Shown here piece after piece: positions 59,286-64,000 of a DNA stretch of 64,000 nt. The stretch covers positions 176,071 through 240,070 of the forward strand of contig NZ_KZ559474.1 of NCBI RefSeq assembly GCF_002850745.1, read 5' to 3'. Position 1 is the first letter of the stretch. Every line of letters begins with the position of its first letter. The position numbers were made by a program, and so were the translations under genes. The notes beneath the pieces are model-generated. The model was given only the letters and a program-made list of their open reading frames with translations, searched no databases and was not told the origin of the DNA. This stretch comes from Nonomuraea indica. GTDB lineage: Bacteria; Actinomycetota; Actinomycetes; Streptosporangiales; Streptosporangiaceae.

Positions 59286-61055
59286 ATGGCCCGCGAGATC
59301 CTGCCGGTCGCAGACAGCGGACAGGTGCGCGCCTACGCGCGGCGGCTGACGCTGAAGTATCCGCGCCGGCTCGCCGTCGCCCTCGCCCTGCACGGGCTCG
59401 CGGCGGTGGCCGGGCTGGTCGTCCCGTGGCAGCTCGGCGGCCTGGTGCAGGATGTCAAGGACGGCGCCGCGGTGAACGTCACGCTGGTGGCGTTCGGCAT
59501 CGGCGCCTTCCTGGTGCTCCAGGGCGTGCTGGTGCGCTACGCGGTGCTCGCCTCGGCCCGGCTCGGCGAGAAGGTGCTGGCCGAGCTGCGCGAGGAGTTC
59601 GTCGACCGGGTGCTCGCGCTGCCGCTGTCCACCGTGGAGCGGGCGGGCGCCGGCGACCTCATCACCCGCACCTCCCGCGACGTCGACTCGCTGTCGAGGA
59701 CCGTACGGCACGCCGTCCCCGAGACGCTGATCGCGACCGTGACCTTCACCATCACCCTGGGCGCCGTGCTGCTCGTCAGCCCGCTGCTCATGCTGCCGAT
59801 GCTGGTCGCGGCCCCGCTGCTGTGGCTGTCCACCCGCTGGTACCTCAGGCGGGCCCGTGACGGCTACCTGCGCGAGAACGCCGCCTACGCCGACATGACG
59901 GAGGGGCTCGCCGAGACCGTCGAGGGCGCCCGCGCCATCGAGGCGCTCGGCCTGCAGACGCGCCGCCGGGACCGGACCGACCGCGACATCGCCCGCTCGT
60001 TCGCCGCCGAGCGCTACACGCTCGGGCTGCGGACCAGGTGGTTCCCCACGGTCGAGCTGGGCTACGTGCTCCCGGTCGTCGCCACCCTGCTGGTCGGCGG
60101 GCTGTTCTACAGCGCCGACCTGGTGTCGCTGAAGCAGGTCACGGCCGCCGCCCTGTACGCCCAGCAGCTCATCGACCCGCTCGACCGGTTCCTCATGTGG
60201 ATCGACGAGCTGCAGGTGGGCGGGGCGGCCATGGCCCGGTTGCTGGGCGTGGCCAACGTGCCCGACGACCGCGAGCCGTCTCCGGCGCGGCCCTCGGGTG
60301 AGCTGCTGGAGGCGTCCGGCGTCCGCTACGCCTACCGTGCCGGCCGCGACGTGCTGCACGGGGTGTCGCTGACCGTGCGGCCGGGGGAGCGGCTGGCCAT
60401 GGTCGGCCCGTCCGGCGCGGGCAAGTCGACGCTGGGCAGGCTGCTGGCCGGCATCCACGGCCCGAGGGCCGGGTCCGTGTCCGTCGGCGGCGTGCCGCTG
60501 GTCGAGCTGCCGCTCGACGAGCTGCGCGGCCACGTCGCGCTGGTCACCCAGGAGCACCACGTGTTCAAGGGGACGCTCCGCGACAACATGATCATCGCCA
60601 GGCCGGGCGCCGGTGACCAGGCCGTGCGTGACGCGCTGGCCGCCGTCGACGCCCTCGACTGGGTGCTCGCCCTGCCCGACGGCCTCGACACGGTCGTCGG
60701 CTCCGGCGGGCTCGCCGTCTCGCCGGCCCAGGCGCAGCAGCTCGCGCTGGCCCGGCTGGTGCTGGCCGACCCGCACACCCTCGTGCTCGACGAGGCCACC
60801 TCGCTCATCGACCCGCGCGCCGCCCGCCACCTGGAGCGCTCGCTCGCCGCCGTGCTGGAGGGCCGTACGGTGATCGCCATCGCGCACCGCCTGTACACGG
60901 CGCACGACGCCGACCGGGTGGCAGTGGTGGAGGACGGCCGGATCAGCGAGCTGGGCTCGCACGAGGAGCTGGTGGCCGCGGGCGGCTCGTACGCGGCGCT
61001 GTGGAGCAGCTGGCACGGCACCCCCACTCGGCCCCCGGGCGGCACGGCCGGCTGA
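59286..61055 (+). CDS. ABC exporter half-transporter with intact ATP site
   Basis: 589 residues. Membrane domain (about 20-310), then a nucleotide-binding domain. Walker A VGPSGAGKST and Walker B TLVLDEATSLID are canonical. The signature is VSPAQAQQLALARL instead of LSGGQ. Paired with the upstream subunit, this gives one competent site (this Walker A/B plus the partner signature) and one fully degenerate site. Substrate unknown; drug, lipid or peptide export are possible. Confidence 0.9.
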   Translation: MAREILPVADSGQVRAYARRLTLKYPRRLAVALALHGLAAVAGLVVPWQLGGLVQDVKDGAAVNVTLVAFGIGAFLVLQGVLVRYAVLASARLGEKVLAELREEFVDRVLALPLSTVERAGAGDLITRTSRDVDSLSRTVRHAVPETLIATVTFTITLGAVLLVSPLLMLPMLVAAPLLWLSTRWYLRRARDGYLRENAAYADMTEGLAETVEGARAIEALGLQTRRRDRTDRDIARSFAAERYTLGLRTRWFPTVELGYVLPVVATLLVGGLFYSADLVSLKQVTAAALYAQQLIDPLDRFLMWIDELQVGGAAMARLLGVANVPDDREPSPARPSGELLEASGVRYAYRAGRDVLHGVSLTVRPGERLAMVGPSGAGKSTLGRLLAGIHGPRAGSVSVGGVPLVELPLDELRGHVALVTQEHHVFKGTLRDNMIIARPGAGDQAVRDALAAVDALDWVLALPDGLDTVVGSGGLAVSPAQAQQLALARLVLADPHTLVLDEATSLIDPRAARHLERSLAAVLEGRTVIAIAHRLYTAHDADRVAVVEDGRISELGSHEELVAAGGSYAALWSSWHGTPTRPPGGTAG

Positions 61056-61297
61056 GACCGCCCGTGTCCGCCCCTCTTGCCGTCCCGGTCTGGCGTCGAA
61101 CGGTCTCGGAGCGGATCGGCCCACGGCTACCCTTGGATCTTTCTTGTGCCGCGCCGGTCGTGCGCGCCTGAATATCACGCGGGGCTGACACGTCCTCCTC
61201 CGAAGCCGTGCCGGCCCGGGAGCTGTTCCGTCCCGACTCACTGGCCCCGCGTCGCGTCCGGCCCCGCCGAACCCAGGGCGGGGCCAGAACGCGCCTG

Positions 61298-62602
61298 CTA
61301 GTTGAGCGGCATCGAGACGGAGGAGTTCCACGCCTTCACGCCGGAAAGCCGGGTGAACAGGGAGTAGCACGGGCCGGAGGCGCTGATGACGCCCAACGCC
61401 CGCACCTGGGAGCTGCCGCTGATGCCGTTGTAGACGGCGCCGCCGGAGTCGCCGCCCTGGACGGTGGTGCAGTCATAGGCGCCGTCGCCGTTCTGGTCGG
61501 ACTGGATCAGCGCCATGTGGCGCAGGTACATCCCCTGGACGTAGCCCTCCCAGTCGGAGTCGGTGATGATCAGCCGGCAGGTCTGCCCGGTGGTGCGGCC
61601 GCTGGTGCAGACCGAGGTGCCGTTCGTGGGGATCCCCCAGTGCACGCCCCCGACCAGCAGCTCCGAGCAGCTGCCCGACAGGTTGTCGCAGTTGTAGACG
61701 GCGTTGACGTACGAGGACCCCTGCAGCAGCGCGAAGTCGCCGTAGACGTCCTGGGTTCCGTCCGTCGGGGAGCCCAGGTCGCCGCCCATCGTGGTGGTGA
61801 CCCTGGCGCCGAAGTAGTAGCTCGTCGAGGGCGGTGTCGCGCTGGTGAACGTGGCGGCCCACGCCCGGGGGTAGGTGGTCGCGCCGGGCACGCAGTGCGC
61901 CGCCGTGAGCATGTGGCGGATGCCGTCCTTCACCACGGGGAAGGAGGTGGAGCAGATGCCGCCGTGCCCGGTGTGCTGCGGGTTCCACAGGCGGATGCCG
62001 GCCCCCGCGCGGTGGGGAGCGGAGTCCCTGGACCGGTCGCGCTCGGTGAAACGCGCGTCGGGAGACTCCCGGAACACGACCGACTCGCCGAAGCGCCGCT
62101 TGAGGTCCACCCTCGCCTCGTCGGAGTCGGCGGTGGCATAGGCCACCGCCGTCCCGCGGCCGGGGTCGATGCCGACGCCCGTGATCTTGTCCTGGTACGT
62201 GCCTGCCCTGATGAGCTCGCCGATCTCGGCCTTGGTGCGCCGCGCGTCGGCCAGGCTGCGCTCGCCCTGCTCGACCTGGACGGACACGGGCCTGGCGCCG
62301 GCCGCTCTGGCCCCGTTGCCGCGCACGGCCGCCGAGCGCTGGTCGAAGTCCGGGCCCTTGGGCAGGACGACGGTGACCGCGTCGGGCCCGGTGATGCGGA
62401 CGCCGGTGTACTGGTCGGGCGAGGACTCGATCAGCGCGTTGATCGCGTCGGCCGCGTCCTGGGCCTCGGGCGAGACCTGGCCGGGCGCGGGCGGGACGGG
62501 TTCGATCGCGGGCACGGGGGTGCCGGCGGACGCCGGGGCAGCGGTGCATGTCAGGAGCGCGAGCGTGGATAAGGAGACGGCAAGGGCTCTGGTGAGTTGC
62601 AT
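61298..62602 (-). CDS. Secreted trypsin-like serine protease (S1 family) with propeptide
   Basis: 434 residues. Signal peptide (about 1-26, LALLTCTAAPASA), a charged propeptide-like region (about 27-205), then a chymotrypsin-fold domain. Catalytic triad His236 (LTAAHC), Asp289 (VYGDFALLQ) and Ser386 (GGDSGG); three candidate disulfide pairs. The domain plan resembles streptogrisin/alpha-lytic proteases. ATG with GGAG 6 nt upstream. Divergent from the antiporter. Extracellular protein degradation is likely. Confidence 0.9.
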   Translation of the reverse strand: MQLTRALAVSLSTLALLTCTAAPASAGTPVPAIEPVPPAPGQVSPEAQDAADAINALIESSPDQYTGVRITGPDAVTVVLPKGPDFDQRSAAVRGNGARAAGARPVSVQVEQGERSLADARRTKAEIGELIRAGTYQDKITGVGIDPGRGTAVAYATADSDEARVDLKRRFGESVVFRESPDARFTERDRSRDSAPHRAGAGIRLWNPQHTGHGGICSTSFPVVKDGIRHMLTAAHCVPGATTYPRAWAATFTSATPPSTSYYFGARVTTTMGGDLGSPTDGTQDVYGDFALLQGSSYVNAVYNCDNLSGSCSELLVGGVHWGIPTNGTSVCTSGRTTGQTCRLIITDSDWEGYVQGMYLRHMALIQSDQNGDGAYDCTTVQGGDSGGAVYNGISGSSQVRALGVISASGPCYSLFTRLSGVKAWNSSVSMPLN

Positions 62603-62921
62603 GTGATCTCCGAGGCCGGGGAACCGTGAGGGCATGCCAAGGTAGCACCCAGGTGTATTACGGGCGGGGCTGAAATCAGCCTGCACTACCTACGGCACGC
62701 CGTGGACCGAGGCCGCCGTATGCACCTTTCTGTGCAGTCGGCAGCTTTACATGATCGCTAGTGTGGAGTCTTGAGCAATTCCGGTCAAGCCCCAAACTCG
62801 GTGGCGTCAGGAAAGCCGGGAACGCCGCAGGGCACACCTGTAGTGGCCCGGCGGACGCGGTCGCGCCCGGGAAAGCCCTGCCCCGCCGTTTCGGTGAGAA
62901 CAGCCCGGCAAGTGAGCACTG
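62603..62921. other. 319-bp divergent region between the protease and the antiporter
   Basis: No gene. Contains TGCAC-CTTTCT-GTGCA (62721-62736) and TAGTGT (about 62760-62765), a possible -10 for the antiporter. The following 150 nt could be a structured leader with repeated GGGAA(A)GCC segments, but I could not match a riboswitch class. Confidence 0.4.
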
Positions 62922-64000
62922 GTGAGCAATCCCGACCTGATCTTCGCCCTCGGCGGCGCCGGCGCGCTGCTGGCCGCGTCGTTGCCCGCCGTGCTGCACC
63001 GGCTGCCCTTCTCCCTGCCGCTGGCCTGCCTGCTCGGCGGGATGGTGCTGTTCCTGCTCCCCTTCCCGGTGCTGGAACCTGATCCGGTCGCTCACCGTGC
63101 CGCGCTCGAGCACATCACCGAGATCTGCGTGGTCATCTCCCTGATGGGCGCCGGCCTGGCCCTCAACCGCAGGGTCGGTCTGCGCCGATGGTCCACGACC
63201 TGGCGTCTGCTCGGCTGGACCATGCCGCTGACGATCGTGGCCGTCGCCGGGGCCGCGAGCTGGCTGCTGGGCTGGCCGCTCGCGGCGGCCGTGCTGCTGG
63301 GGGCTGTGCTCGCGCCCACCGACCCGGTGCTGGCCTCCGACGTGCAGGTGGGGGAGCCCGTCGATGCCGAGAACGCCGACGACGAGGTCCGGTTCTCCCT
63401 CACCTCCGAAGCCGGGCTCAACGACGGTCTGGCGTTCCCCATCGTCTACGCCGCCATAGCTCTGGCCACCACCGGCGGAGCCGCCTGGATGGGTGAATGG
63501 GCGCTGATCGACGTGCTCTACCGGGTCTGCGCCGGAGTGCTGGGCGGGATGCTCATCGGCAAGCTGCTCGGCCGCCTGTTCTTCCACACCAGGAAGGCGA
63601 ACCTGCGACTGGCCGAGCACCGCGACGGCTTCGTCGCCCTGGCGAGCACGTTCCTGGCCTACGGCCTGACCGAGCTCGTCCACGGCTACGGTTTCATCGC
63701 CGTCTTCGTCACCGCCTGCACGATCCGCAACGCCGAACGGAGCCACGGCTACAACGGCATCCTCCACGGCTTCATCGAACAGATCGAGCGGCTGCTCACC
63801 GCCTGGCTGCTCCTTCTGCTCGGCGGCTTCATAGCGGTCGGCGGCCTCGCCCCGCTGACCTGGCGCGGCGCCGTCGTCGCGCTCCTGCTGCTCCTGGTGA
63901 TCCGGCCGGTGACGGGGTGGCTGGCGCAGGCCGGCGGCCCCGCCGGCCCCCGGGAACGGGCCGTCATCTCCGTCTTCGGGATCCGCGGCATCGGCTCGCT
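62922..64000 (+). CDS. Cation:proton antiporter (CPA1/NhaP type), C-terminus beyond window
   Basis: About 359 residues present, open to the window end. Many hydrophobic helices; the CPA1 core motifs are visible: LLGAVLAPTDPVLASDVQVG, SLTSEAGLNDGLAFPIVY (the ND of the ion site) and, at the edge, FGIRGIGSL. Exchanges Na+ or K+ for H+ to control cytoplasmic pH and ions. GTG 62922 is the first start after an in-frame stop; its ribosome-binding site is poor. Confidence 0.88.
   Translation, partial: MSNPDLIFALGGAGALLAASLPAVLHRLPFSLPLACLLGGMVLFLLPFPVLEPDPVAHRAALEHITEICVVISLMGAGLALNRRVGLRRWSTTWRLLGWTMPLTIVAVAGAASWLLGWPLAAAVLLGAVLAPTDPVLASDVQVGEPVDAENADDEVRFSLTSEAGLNDGLAFPIVYAAIALATTGGAAWMGEWALIDVLYRVCAGVLGGMLIGKLLGRLFFHTRKANLRLAEHRDGFVALASTFLAYGLTELVHGYGFIAVFVTACTIRNAERSHGYNGILHGFIEQIERLLTAWLLLLLGGFIAVGGLAPLTWRGAVVALLLLLVIRPVTGWLAQAGGPAGPRERAVISVFGIRGIGS

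Noticed and set aside
62766..62921. Possible c-di-AMP or other riboswitch before the antiporter
   Set aside because: Repeated GGGAAAGCC segments were suggestive because ion transporters are often riboswitch-controlled, but the consensus elements I know are not present.

Overview
The window is very GC-rich actinobacterial DNA with many GTG starts, short overlapping stop/start junctions (ATGA, GTGA) and many genes whose -10-like hexamer lies 6-8 nt from the start codon. The gene content (DUF5999, an F420-type DUF385 protein, a lipid-droplet-associated protein beside ispH, streptomycete-type Fe-SOD, Sdh1-type succinate dehydrogenase, Ser/Thr kinases) suggests a filamentous actinomycete. Streptosporangiales (for example a Nonomuraea or Streptosporangium relative) is my guess; I could not test it.

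Layout. 1-3.8 kb: a beta-ketoadipate/3-oxoacid degradation operon (CoA-transferase A and B, PcaF-like thiolase, cut by the window edge) facing a double-length IclR regulator, with a perfect palindrome between them. 3.8-29.1 kb: a conserved chromosomal block (class II fumarase, class I fumarase, glpX, DUF4245, xseB, xseA, lipid-droplet protein, ispH, DUF6542, rmuC, ychF). It is interleaved with two Ser/Thr kinases, a superoxide dismutase under a nickel-regulator (Nur)-like box, a MocR regulator, an inositol/sugar oxidation pair, an MFS transporter, and an AraC/short-MDR/TetR module.

29.9-41.4 kb: seven closely packed genes forming a Tcp/Tn916-like type IV secretion apparatus (TcpC, small membrane protein, TcpE fused to a MinD-like domain, VirB4 ATPase, VirB6/TrbL, second TcpC-like protein, SLT-NlpC/P60 wall hydrolase) ending in a translationally coupled NUDIX hydrolase. 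No relaxase, coupling protein or integrase is visible. Two repeat-rich, signal-peptide-bearing, membrane-anchored surface proteins follow.

45-56.8 kb: two complete succinate dehydrogenase operons in opposite orientations (Sdh1-type on the minus strand, b558-type sdhCAB on the plus strand). Between them lie a PP2C-response regulator / histidine kinase / Rcp1-like response regulator operon, a truncated TnpB element and a LysR regulator. Crp/Rex-like and LysR-type palindromes lie upstream of the two operons. 56.8-64 kb: an aminoglycoside-phosphotransferase-fold kinase, a heterodimeric ABC exporter with one fully degenerate ATP site, a secreted trypsin-like protease, and the start of a CPA1-type Na+/H+ antiporter.

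Together the housekeeping genes handle the succinate-fumarate-malate node, gluconeogenesis, exonuclease VII and isoprenoid synthesis. I saw no tRNA, rRNA or CRISPR array. The most unusual part is the mobilisation-free type IV secretion locus with its TcpE-MinD fusion, whose P-loop lysine is replaced by glutamine.
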